This document shows, one piece after another, positions 54,150 through 64,000 of a DNA stretch of 64,000 nucleotides. Origin of the DNA: Toxorhynchites rutilus septentrionalis. Taxonomy: Eukaryota; Arthropoda; Insecta; Diptera; Culicidae. Below the pieces are notes generated by a model, which saw only the letters and a program-made list of their open reading frames with translations, was not told where the DNA came from and did no database searches. The stretch lies in contig NC_073746.1 of NCBI RefSeq assembly GCF_029784135.1, positions 104,098,661 through 104,162,660 of the forward strand, read 5' to 3'. The translations under genes were made by a program, and so were the position numbers. Numbering within the stretch: position 1 is the stretch's first letter; each line of letters starts with the position of its first letter.

Positions 54150-55404
54150 TCTTCTATCTATATATATAAAAATGGAGTGATGTCTGTCTGTCTGTCTGAT
54201 TCTTATAGACTCAGAAACTACTGAACCGATCGACATGAAAATTGGTATGTAGGGGTTTTTGGGGCCGGGGAAGGTTTTCGTGATATTTTGAGACCCCTCC
54301 CCCCTCTCTAAGGGGGGCTGCCATACAAATGAAACACAAATTTCTGCATTACTCGGAAATTAACTAAGCAAACGAAACCAAAGTTGGCATGTGAAAGTTT
54401 TAGGGTGCAATAAATGTTTCTATGGTGATAAGATACTCCTTCCCCCTCTCTTAGAGGGGGCTGCCATACAAATGAAACACAATTTTTTGCATTACTCGAA
54501 AATTAATCAATCAAACGAAACCAAAGTTGGCATGTGAAAGTTTTAGGGTGCAATAAATGTTTCTATGATGGTTAGACAGTCCTTCCCCCACTCAAAGGGG
54601 GGGCTGCCATACAAATGAAACACAAATTTCTGCATTACTCGAGAATTAATCAAGCAAATGAAACCAAATTTGGCATGTGGAGGTTTTAGGATGCAATAAA
54701 TGTTTCTATGGTGATAAGATACTCCTTCCCCCTCTCTTAGAGGGGGCTGCCATACAAATGAAACACAATTTTTTGCATTACTCGAAAATTAATCAATCAA
54801 ACGAAACCAAAGTTGGCATGTGAAAGTTTTAGGGTGCAATAAATGTTTCTATGATGGTTAAACAGTCCTTCCCCCACTCAAAGGGGGGGCTGCCATACAA
54901 ATGAAACACAAATTTCTGCATTACTCGGAAATTAATCCATCAAACGAAACCAAAGTTGGCATGTGAAAGTTTTAGGGTGCAATAAATGTTTCTATGATGG
55001 TTAGACAGTCCTTCCCCCACTCAAAGGGGGGGCTGCCATACAAATGAAACACAAATTTCTGCATTACTCGAGAATTAATCAATCAAATGAAACCAAATTT
55101 GGCATGTGGAGGTTTTAGGATGCAATAAATGTTTCTATGGTGTTAAGATACTCCTTCCCCCTCTCTTAGAGGGGGCTGCCGTACAAATGAAACACAAATT
55201 TTTGCATTACCCGAGAATTAATCAAGCAAATTAAACCAAATTAGGCATATGGAAACTTTAGGGTGCAATGAATGTTTCTATGGTGGTTAGATACCCCTCC
55301 CCCCTCTCTTAGGGGTGGCTGCCATAGAAATAAAACACAAATTTCTGCATTACTCGAGAATTAATCAAGTAAATGGGCGGGACGAAGTTTGCCGGGTTAG
55401 CTAG
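54150..55404 (+). mobile_element. Non-autonomous Helitron with internal tandem repeats
   Basis: The 5' end is TCTTCTATCTATATATAT after an A; the 3' end is GTTTGCCGGGTTAGCTAG followed by T. That fits Helitron insertion between A and T, with no terminal inverted repeats or target duplication. Just inside the 5' end is GTCTGTCTGTCTG and GACATGAAAATTGGTATG, also found in the Helitron pieces at 10970 and 12690. No replication-initiator or helicase coding sequence, so non-autonomous. Confidence 0.78.
54310..55370 (+). repeat. ~143-bp tandem repeat inside the Helitron, about eight units
   Basis: CTGCCATACAAATGAAACAC (or close variants) occurs about every 143 bp from 54318 to 55320. Each unit has ATTACTCG, an AAACCAAA segment, GGTGCAATAAATGTTTCTAT and a C-run opposite a G-run (CCCCCTCTC ... 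GAGGGGG) that can pair. Two unit types alternate. Confidence 0.9.
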
Positions 55405-55500
55405 TGTAGAATAAAAGAGGGATTACTGCAAATAAAAATATGTTGAGGTTCTCCTAAAAATTATGTGCTTTCTTCATAGAGAGTAACGTGCCTATAGCCT

Positions 55501-55805
55501 TTTTGACGTATAACTACGTCTTTCATTAAGGGTGCCAAATCAGAAAACAGGTCACGTTTTTATGAAATAAAGTTAACGTTAATAACTATTTTTGCCGCGA
55601 ACGGATTTGAGCGATTTACATACTAAACGAATCGGAAATTCCCTAAGATTTGTTTAATATGCTGTACATTAGAGAAAAATTAGTTTGTAAATGGTAAAAA
55701 TTCATGAAAACTTTAGGCGTTTCCATTTTTCCATAAATTTGTTCTGTCCATTTGTGTGCTTTCCCGAACAGAGCTGTCTATAACGAGCAACTTATCGACG
55801 ACCAA
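55501..55805 (+). repeat. Dyad-family copy, end truncated by a SINE
   Basis: TTTTGACGTATAACTACGTC at 55501, then TTTCATTAAGGGTGCCAAAT and CAGAAAACAGG, the same as at 38560-38613 inverted. The copy is interrupted by the SINE at 55806. Confidence 0.65.
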
Positions 55806-56082
55806 TTAATTAATTAATTGAATGGCGTTAACGTTCCCATGGAACTTTTGCCGTCTCAACGTATGCATTAACTAGCGTCATTTATTAATACTTAGTTGAG
55901 ATTTCTTAAGCCAAATAACACGCCTTGAATGTATTCCGAGGGGCAAGCTCTAGAATACGCGCGACCACAGTGCAAGTCGAAGGAAATTTCTTTGACGAAA
56001 AATCCCCCGGCCAGAACGGGAATCGAACCCGAACACCCGGCATGATAATGTGAGACGCTAACCACTCGGCCACGGATGCACC
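55806..56082 (-). mobile_element. tRNA-derived SINE with 16-bp target duplication
   Basis: Target duplication ACTTATCGACGACCAA at 55790-55805 and 56083-56098. The minus-strand head has GGCCGAGTGGTTAGCGTCTC and GGGTTCGATTCCCG. The tail is (TTAA)n-like and not (GAA)n. Confidence 0.88.
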
Positions 56083-56342
56083 ACTTATCGACGACCAACG
56101 AAGGGGAAATCGTAGGATTTGAAGTCGCCGTGAACAAAGGAAAAGTAGAAGAATGAAGGGGAATATTTGCCTTGAGTATAAACAGTGGGTCTCGCTGAGG
56201 GAAACTATCATTCGGCATCGGACTGTTGAGCAATCCAGTTTTCGCTGCTTTCGCTGTGCTTCGATCTAAGATTGGACCTCACCAGTGGTAATCCAACTTG
56301 GATATCGTCGTTTGCTTTTTCTGTTAGTATTCGTATCGTGTG

Positions 56343-57786
56343 TTTTGACGTAGAATTACATCATTCGGGAACATATTGGGGTACAAATTGAAAATCGAAA
56401 ACCTAGCACATCGTGAAAATTGTCCAATTTCAAATGCTTATTGCTCAGTCATTTCATGATGGATTGATGAAATTTTTACGTCAATCGATTTTGGCACTCC
56501 ATAACAATTTTTTATATTGAAGAAAATGATATATATCGTGAAATTAACTATCGAACAATTGAAAAATATCAACCCCTATACTAACAGAAATACCCACTTC
56601 TGATTGGTCGAATTGACGACACATGCGACGGGTCCCTAACAGAGACATCAAAACCAAGCCGTCTGGGGGAAACCGGCATTGCAAATACATGAGTGTAGGG
56701 GGAGCTTTTGTTCCTACCGAAATATATTCCCTAACAGAGACATCAAAACCAAGCTGGAGGAAATCGGCATTGTAAATACATGAAAGTAGGGAGAGCTTTT
56801 GCTCCCACCGAAATGCGTTCTTTAAAGAGACATTAAAACCAAGCTTCCTGGGAGAAATCGACATTGTGCAAATACACGAAAGCAGGGGAAACTTTTGTTT
56901 CTACCGAAATGCGTTCCTTAACAGAGACATTGAAACCAAACCATTATGAAAGAGTTTATCGATGTACTTCTTCAAACATATCCACAATCAACAGATAGCG
57001 TCCTGTGACTTTTTCTTCCCGCGTCATAAATTAGACGTTTCGCGTAGTGAGTGATGAGCAAGAAGAAGAGGGAGGCAGGCAAGCGTCATCTCATGATGCA
57101 CGCGATGTTGGTGTAGTGGAAAGCGCTCGCACTGAATCGAGCTTTCGCGAGTGTGACACCGCATTGAACAACAGCAAAATAGGCGATTTCGGCGCGTCAG
57201 TCGAAAATGTAAACGGCTTCTTTGGTGCCTTTGAGAATGCATCAATGCATTAAACTGACATTATGGCGAAGCAGGCGTTAAGGTTATGCTCCAAAAAAAA
57301 TATTTGGGGAATACCAAGCATCTTGAATGTCTTATTGGAATGTGATAAGTTATTTAGGTTCACGTGCCAGTCGCAAAACTTCCTTCAACTAGGATTGCAT
57401 TTGCGCTAATATTGATCATAATGAAGCATTGCTACTGTTTTAGAGGTTGTTGATATTAACAAAAAGAGTTTATTTCGCTTGTTTAGTCTCCAAGAAAGTA
57501 AATGTCGTTCTGGAATTTTGTATGTGATTAGGTTTCGCTTACCAGTAGCAAAAATTCATCCACTAAGGGTGACAGCTGCGCTTCTCTCGAGCATGAGAAA
57601 GTAATGCAACTTTTTTCGTCAACATCGTCAACTGATTGTACAATGAAAAACCATTTCAAAGATTATTCTACTAAGCAGTTGTTTCGAAAATTTCACAGCA
57701 TTATAGAATAATATCCGAAAGTATAAACAAGCGACTTAAATAAGCGTAGTTCTACGTCAACAATGCGGTCGTATCTTGGACACAAC
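56343..57786 (+). repeat. Dyad-family element with inverted dyad ends
   Basis: It starts TTTTGACGTAGAATTACATC (56343) and ends with the inverted dyad AGCGTAGTTCTACGTC at 57743-57758, then GCGGTCGTATCTTGGACACA at 57765. The first ~450 bp match 24632-25090, with the AACAGAGACATCAAA subrepeat expanded to four or five units (56635-56940). 56945-57000 matches the sequence just downstream of the histone stem-loop at 25432, but the stem-loop itself is absent here. The open frames inside are short and unrecognised. Confidence 0.62.
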
Positions 57787-58452
57787 CTCCTATAATTTTT
57801 TCATTAAATTCAAACACCACAGTTCTTCTGCTAGGACGAGCATCAAACCATCCTGATTTATTCTCAATTTTAAATAATCAAAACAAACCACCACCGACGA
57901 AGTGGCGTTGAAATGGAATCCTTCAAAAGCTGCACTTAAAAACTCATCACGTAGTGAAGTGCAGCGAACCAGGTTCTACGGAACTTTAGCTGTCGACAGC
58001 AGAAAGTGTTGCTCCGGGCGGGTGGAGAGGATGAAAACGTTCGCACAAGCCTTGCGTCTTTTTTTTTATTCTGATCACATTTTGTCTACCGTAGTTCCGG
58101 CTGCTTTTGTCACTTTTGCGCAAAATGCCTTTTTGGGGAATTTTTCTGGGTAGCTCAATGTTTCTTCCGGCAGGGATTTACATAATGTATGAATTTTCTT
58201 TGGAAAATGGGAAGAATGAAACAAATCCGAAAAATAATTTAATATTACAGCTAACTTCCAATTTTCCATACAAAATTAATTTTGATTTCCGTTTCTGTAC
58301 AGTTAGTCATCGGCTTTAATAACAAATATTAAAGCTAGTTTTGATAACTCAACGAATAAGGGTACAATTGCGTTTGAAGTTTACTAGCTATTGATTCCCT
58401 TACAAACTCAGCTTTTCCTGCTTGAAAGCGCAATGAATGTGCATTTTTCCAA
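57787..58452. other. Gene-less stretch
   Basis: No family recognised; an 83-codon frame at 57902 has no matching motif. Confidence 0.4.
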
Positions 58453-58454
58453 TA

Positions 58455-58959
58455 AAGGGTGTGTCACATCAAATTGCATCACGGAAAAAACGCTGTAGAA
58501 ATTCGCCCAGTAGACCGATCCTTTTGAAAATTTTAGACAGTAAAATAAAAACTATTAAACAACATTTTCTTTTTATTTAACTTCGAGCCCAAGCCGCGCT
58601 TGTGATCGTTTTCACTGACGGAGCATCCATTTTGCCGTTTTTCACCTTCCGGTCGATGGTTAGGTTCTCGAAGTATCGTTTTAGTACTCTGCTGACTGTG
58701 GATTGGACGATTCCCAGCATCTTACCGATGTCCCGATGTGACAACTCCGGATTCTCGAAATGAGTGCACAGGATTAATTCACGACGCTCTTTTTCGTTCG
58801 ACGACATTTTTCCAAATTTACGAAAAATTGACATTGAAGCATGGCCAACGTGATCTATACACTCTTATCTGATTATAAGCGAAAGCTGAAGATATAATTC
58901 CTAAAAATTAAATTTCTACAGCGTTTTTTCCGTGATGCAATTTGATGTGACACACCCTT
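58455..58959 (-). mobile_element. 505-bp ITmD37E-like transposon, internally deleted
   Basis: Perfect inverted ends of about 48 bp (AAGGGTGTGTCACATCAAAT at the left, CACACCCTT at the right) are flanked by TA (58453-58454, 58960-58961). A remnant of the transposase start lies inside. Long identical ends suggest recent mobilisation in trans. The ITmD37E assignment is from memory of mosquito elements with this type of N-terminus. Confidence 0.85.
58577..58834 (-). pseudogene. Truncated transposase N-terminus (helix-turn-helix)
   Basis: 85 codons from the ATG at 58834. KERRELILCTHFENPELSHR and DIGKMLGIVQSTVSRVLKRY form a helix-turn-helix DNA-binding domain like that of Tc1/mariner-group transposases. 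The frame runs out near the right-hand deletion join (SAAWARS, stop 58577), so the catalytic domain is gone. It might still bind the ends, but that is speculation. Confidence 0.75.
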
Positions 58960-58961
58960 TA

Positions 58962-60277
58962 TGCACAAAATAGCCTATGTGCATTTCCTGACATCAAAAA
59001 CTTCCGATAGTGGACTCCACGTTATTCCTAGCGTTCACGTCGCTACACAACATACCCTATCGAAAACATCAAGAAAGAAATTCCACTGTTTGAATATTCG
59101 AAATGCAAAAATGGTCCCTCCAAATGAACCATAAAGATGAACGATATTTTTCTCTATTCTTCGCTAGCACCACAACCTTTTTGGAGGGATTCCACTATGA
59201 TATGTTGCAACCGCTGGCTGAGTAAGTTGCTGGGCTCATTCGTGGTAACAGGTCGCATTCCAGCCTAACAAAAAAAAGAAGTAATGCAAACAGGTTGGAA
59301 AAAATCATTAATGACGTTGGTGCCGTGGGAATTTCCTCGAGAACCCCGTCGGTGCTGAGTGTTTATTTTTACGAACCAATTACTGCTAGGCACAAGACAT
59401 CAACCGTAAGGTCGAAGCACTGGAGCTTCTTATATTTTGTACTGGAGTGATAAGTTGACATTGTATTTTTTTTTAGTTCTCAACAAAATGAAAATTCATT
59501 CGTCTTCCTAAGCGTGGAAACACACTAGACGGCTCTACCGCGCGATTTTCACAATGACAAGTCGCAGCAGGAGCTCGATGTAAAACACATTCAGCGGCTT
59601 TCGACGGTTTCACTATCTGCCATTATTATATGTTTATAGACGGATGCAAGACGATTCTATGGTACAATGTACAACTGTTTGGACAGTAAGTGGATTAGAG
59701 AGGCGGTATATAAAGACAGAATGATGGGAAACGGAAGAGGGGATGTTTACCTGAGCGAGAGGGAGAGAGAACTTGATCACAAACGTCTGAAATATTGCAT
59801 TTCTCTACAATTTGGATGGAATACGATTATCCGCAGCTACATGACCGCAGAGTGGAATTCACGTATTAGCTCACCTGAGAGTACATTTATTATTGCCTTG
59901 CTTTATTTTCACCTTTCAAAAGCGCATAAACACTAATACTCTCACAAAACCGTTGCGGCGCATCATCTCCATCGAGCCACCGCAGCGAATGGGGTATATG
60001 GTATACTGGGTATACAGTGATTTTGGAACCGTACACACCCGCCCCGCCTTGTGTGTTTTATATCATACACATTCCATTATCGAGGCTCCGCGGCGGTTGA
60101 ATCCGTGTATCGCCGCGTGGTGCGATACACGGATTCAACTGTACCGAACGATCAACACGCCGCACCGTTATCAATAATCCGCACTGGTGTGCATAATAAG
60201 TATACTAAAATTAATAGGTTAAGGAATTATTAAAAAAAATGCAAAAAATATAAGAAAGTGTACCTCTGCCATTTTAA
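58962..60277. other. Mostly gene-less stretch with a GC-rich hairpin
   Basis: A TATA-like GGTATATAAAGACAG occurs at 59705-59719 on the plus strand; the frame after it (59667-59936) is unrecognised. The perfect hairpin at 60096-60139 is listed separately. An A-rich leader precedes copy D. Confidence 0.4.
60096..60139. repeat. Perfect 18-bp inverted repeat with 8-nt loop
   Basis: GTTGAATCCGTGTATCGC at 60096-60113 and its exact reverse complement at 60122-60139, spaced by CGCGTGGT. Uncommonly GC-rich for the window. Confidence 0.92.
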
Positions 60278-61474
60278 ATGGCAGAAGGGGAAGAAAGCGT
60301 TGACATGGATATCGAATCCACTGTCTCCCCCTCCCCAGCCACGGGTGGTGCTGGGAAGTCGCTTAAACGCGTTCCCCCTCAGAAGATGTCTCTTCACAGG
60401 AAGAGTTACGATTCGACGAGAGATTCTCCCTAGAGTACCGTGTCTACATGCCGTCCCATGACGCAGAAATCTCGGGGTGGTAACTGAAACGGGTCTGACG
60501 TGTGAAATGATAAAGGAAGGAGTTGGTAAGACTCCCGTTGGTGGGCGTTAAAATTTTGGACAGCCGCCAACTAGGGAAAGTATCCCAAGAAGAGGGAAAA
60601 ACTAAATTCACGCCGTCAGACTCGTTTCGAGTAACTTTTGCTGGTTCCACTCTCCCTGACTATGTCATGGTGAGCAAATTGAGACTACCTGTGCGACTCT
60701 TCGTGCCAAAGCCTATGACTTGCCCAAAATGCAAGTCAGTTGGTCACACTTCTGATTATTGTGCCAACAAGGAGCGCTGTGCCACTTGCGGAGAGCAACA
60801 TGAGGGGAAATCCTGCAGTGCGACTGAGCATAAATGTCCATATTGCGGGGGATCCCCACACGAGCTCTCAGTTTGTGAAACATACAAGAGTCGCTGGGAG
60901 AAACAGAAGCGCTCTTTGAAGGAACGCTCGAAACGCACTTTTGCGGATATTTTAGAGGACGCATCTCCACTGGCCCAACAACAACAACCAATCAACACAC
61001 AAAATGTCTTTGCCACGTTGCCCGTTGACGAAATGGAAACGGACACAGAAAACGGGGGCACACCGTTCATTTTCCAAGGGAATTCCCGGCGCAAGAATGT
61101 GACCACTCCCAAAGTTCAAGGACGAGCCCCTCCGGTTATACCTCCTGTTAGCATGCATTAGCAAAAAATCGAGTGCAGCGGACAAGCAAAATCAGCTTCC
61201 TCCTGGCTTCCGTGGGAATAGTTCACCTTCGAACGACCCAGCACTCGAGGGGACATCAAAAACCCCAAATGTCCCTATTTTTCCGTCTAGCTCAACTCCC
61301 CAATCGGGATTTATAAAGTTGACTGACCTTGTGGCTCAAATCTTCACATGCTTTAATGTTTCCGACTCGATCAGAACCATTGTCATTTCAATGCTTCCAG
61401 TATTAAAGACAATTTTGCAACAATTGATGCAAACATGGCTCCTCCTTGCAATGATTATCTCTCTTGATGTCTAA
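60278..61474 (+). pseudogene. ORF1 of copy D, broken
   Basis: ATG at 60278 (MAEGEESVDMDIES). About 100 codons of the conserved middle are missing compared with copy C, between KRVP and the EYRVYMPSH segment. Frame changes occur near 60400 and 60520. From 60545 the frame is good and includes CPKCKSVGHTSDYC, CATCGEQHEGKSC and CPYCGGSPHELSVC and the basic segment. A frame change near 61160 follows, then the conserved C-terminus to the stop at 61472-61474. It cannot make the full protein. Confidence 0.9.
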
Positions 61475-64000
61475 TTCAAATAGAGAGGTGAGAGATATCA
61501 CTGTTTTACTGTGGAATTGTCGTAGTCTTATCCCTAAATTGGATACATTCAAATTTTTAATTCATAACTTCAATTGTGATGTTTTTGCTCTGTCCGAAAC
61601 TTGGCTTTCTTCGCGAGATGATATCTCTTTCCACAATTTTAATATTATACGCTTGGACCGTGTTGACAGATACGGAGGGGTGCTATTGGGGATTAATAAG
61701 AGCAATTGACCTTCCACCTATTGGGGGGATCGAAGCTGTTGCTTGTCATGCAAACATCAGAGGCAAAGACCTTTGTATTGTCAGCTTGTATTGGCCTCCG
61801 AGGGCTGCGGTTAGCCGCAAGCAACTTGTTGACATGTGCTCACTTCTTCCTGAGCCACGATTGGTCTTGGGAGACTTCAACTCTCACGGAACTGCCTGGG
61901 GGGAACAGTACGACGACAATCGTTCATTGTTGATATATGACCTTTGTAACAGCTTCAATATGACCGTTTTGAACACTGGGGAAACAACACGTGTACCTCA
62001 ACCTCCTGGTAACCCAAGTGCTCTTGACCTCTCGCTTTTCTCGAATTCATTATCGTTAGATTGCAAGTGGAATGTAATCCAGGACCCCAACGGTAGTGAT
62101 CACTTGCCAATCAAAATTCCCATCACCATTGGGTCGAATTCTTCTGAATCTATAAACATGGCATATGACCTCACAATACACATTGACTGGAAAAAAATAT
62201 GCGGACGCGGTTACTCTAGCCATCAATTCCAGAGATGGTTTACCTCCATTGGAGGAGTATAACTTCCTTTCTCGTTTGATCTATGACAGCGCGGTTCGCG
62301 CTCAAACGAAACCCATCCCAGGTTCCACTATTCGCCGAAGGCCTCCCAATCCATAGTGAGATAGCCAATGTTTAAAGCTTTATCAGGATAAATCGAACGA
62401 TTTCAAAGCTTTTCGGAAACGTGGAACCATTGAAAATTTTCAGTCGTATTTGGACCTTGAAAATCAATTTAAAAACTTGATCAAAGGAGAAAAAAAAACG
62501 TGCTTATTGGCGAAATTTCGTGGGAGGTTTGTCACGAGAAATGTCAATGAAAAAAACATGTAAAGTGGCATGAGAAATCGCTCTTCAAAGAACGAAAGCG
62601 AAGAATATTCACATCGATGGATTTTTAATTTTGCGTGGAAGGCTTGTCCCGATTCCGCTCCTGTGCAAAACATTGTTCGAGATATACCACAAGATAGGTG
62701 CGATCTTGATTCCGGGTTTTCAATGGTAGAATTCTCTCTTGCTCTCCTTTCTTGTAACAATTCGGCTCCAGGAACGGATAGAATTAAATTCAACTTGTTG
62801 AAAAATCTCCCTGATGTGGCGAAACATCGCTTGTTGAATTTATTTAATCGGTTTCTGGAGCATAATATTGTTCCAGATGATTGGAGACAAGTACGAGTTA
62901 TAGCTATTCAAAAACCCGGAAAACCCGCGTCCGACTTCAATTCGTACCGCCCAATAGCAATGCTGTCTTGTATACGGAAATTGTTTGAGAAAATGATCTT
63001 GTTTCGCCTTGATCGATGGGTTGAAACGAATGGCCTACTCTTAGATACACAATATGGGTTCCGCAGGGGCAAGGGGACGAATGATTGTCGCGTTGCGTTG
63101 CGTTGCTTTCTTCAGAAATTCAAATGGCTTACGCCGAAAAAAAAAACAAATGGCTTCAGTATTATTGGACATAAAAGGGGCCTTTGATTCTGTTTCAATA
63201 GAGGTTTTGTCAGACAAATTACACTCTCGGGGTCTATGTTATATAACTTGCTTTGTGAGAAACATTTGAACTTTTCTCACGGAGATTCGGCAGTAAGTCG
63301 GTTCTCTTACATGGGCCTCCCCCAGGGCTCATGTTTAAGCCCCCTTTTTTACAACTTCTATGTAAGCGACATCGACAATTGCCTTACACAAAATTGCAGC
63401 CTAAGACAACTTGCAGATGATGGAGTGGTGTCTGTCGTAGGATCAAACGAATACGAACTGCAAGAACCCTTACAAGATACATTGAACAATTTTTCAACCT
63501 GGGCCATTGGGCTAGGGATCGAATTCTCCACGGAGAAAACAGAGATGGTGGTTTTTTCTAGGAAGCATAGACCAGCAAAACCAAAGCTTCAACTTTTGGA
63601 TAAACCGATCACTCATGCTATGTCATTCAAGTATCTTGGGGTATGGTTCGACTCCAAATGTACTTGAGGCCCATATTAGGTATCTGAGTAAAAAATGCCA
63701 ACAAAGAATAAACTTTCTCCGAACAATTACCGGCACCTGGTGGGGAGCCCATCCCGAAGATCTTATAATGTTGTATCGAACAACTATTCTCTCAGTGATG
63801 AAGTATGGCAGTTTCTGTTTTCAATCAGCTGCCAAAACACACCTCCTTAAACTCGAGCGAATTCAGAATCTTTGTCTCCGTATTGCGTTGGGATGTATGC
63901 CCTCAACGCATACCATGAGTCTCGAGGTTTTGGCAGGCGTATTCCCACTAAAAGATCGCTTCAATTCATTATCTCTTCGGTTCCTCATCCGGTGTAAGGT
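61467..64000 (+). pseudogene. ORF2 of copy D, broken, continues beyond the window
   Basis: ATG at 61467. The endonuclease start (WNCRSLIPKLDTFKFL) is followed by a net 14-nt deletion near 61695, a one-A insertion near 62196, and TAG-TGA at about 62356 where copy C has two Trp codons. Further A-run shifts and a deletion occur near 62490-62570, then reverse transcriptase (SYRPIAMLSCIRKLFEK, YGFRRGKGTND) with shifts near 63090-63240, then GLPQGSCLSPLFYNFYVSDI and LADDG near 63415. A stop and deletion lie near 63665. RNase H is outside the window. Confidence 0.92.

Larger units (their letters stand above)
60278..64000 (+). mobile_element. Non-LTR retrotransposon copy D, decayed, cut by window end
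   Basis: Closely related to copy C and on the plus strand. ORF1 is at 60278-61474 and ORF2 from 61467, overlapping as ATGTCTAA. Both carry frameshifts, deletions and stops. Its true 5' end is unclear because the leader before 60278 does not match copy C well; CTGCCATTTTAAATGGCAG at the ATG is a small inverted repeat. Confidence 0.92.

Overview
The window looks like heterochromatin-like, transposon-dense DNA from a culicine (Aedes-like) mosquito. The evidence is AT-rich sequence, tRNA-derived SINEs of the Feilai type, an ITmD37E-type element, insect Helitrons, a BEL/Pao retrotransposon and several copies of an RNase H-bearing non-LTR retrotransposon. I found no convincing complete single-copy host gene; nearly every supportable coding region belongs to a mobile element or to a broken histone gene. 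Species assignment is inference.

Layout. 1-3.9 kb: copy A of a non-LTR retrotransposon (minus strand), in one reading frame but with nonsense codons and an in-frame deletion over the reverse-transcriptase active site. 4.6-7.05 kb: a tandemly duplicated unit with two broken histone H2A genes, each followed by a histone-type 3' stem-loop. 7-9.16 kb: a block with internal duplications, bounded by a 16-bp dyad motif. 9.6-13.9 kb: two inverted arms of an unidentified transposon, filled with Helitron pieces and a 172-bp retrotransposon tail. 15.6-20.5 kb: a 1.8-kb inverted duplication with nearly identical arms, ending at a (TA)n tract. 20.5-31.1 kb: MITEs, a Tc1 fragment with an intron-like gap, a DDE transposase fragment, a decayed pogo element, a 118-bp tandem repeat and SINEs.

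31.68-38.46 kb: a complete BEL/Pao element with 411-bp LTRs differing at one noticed base, a 5-bp target duplication and a tRNA-His primer site. Its gag-pol frame is split by a 7-bp tandem duplication. 43.89-50.03 kb: copy C of the non-LTR family, full length, with both ORFs open, poly(A) and a 12-bp target duplication. It is the best candidate for a recently active element here. 50.5-53 kb: a long-inverted-repeat element interrupted by a mariner and a SINE. 54.15-55.40 kb: a Helitron with 143-bp internal repeats. 55.5-58 kb: more dyad-motif blocks. 58.45-58.96 kb: a 505-bp non-autonomous ITmD37E-like element. 60.28-64 kb: copy D of the non-LTR family (plus strand), broken and cut by the window end.

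The least familiar signal is a dispersed family marked by GACGTAGGACTACGTC-like dyads (11 sites found by eye). Several members sit with histone-derived sequence: H2A bodies near 5 and 6 kb, and isolated histone 3' stem-loop plus downstream-element remnants at 25.43 and 42.91 kb. One reading is a mobile or amplifying repeat family that captured histone gene ends; this is a hypothesis.
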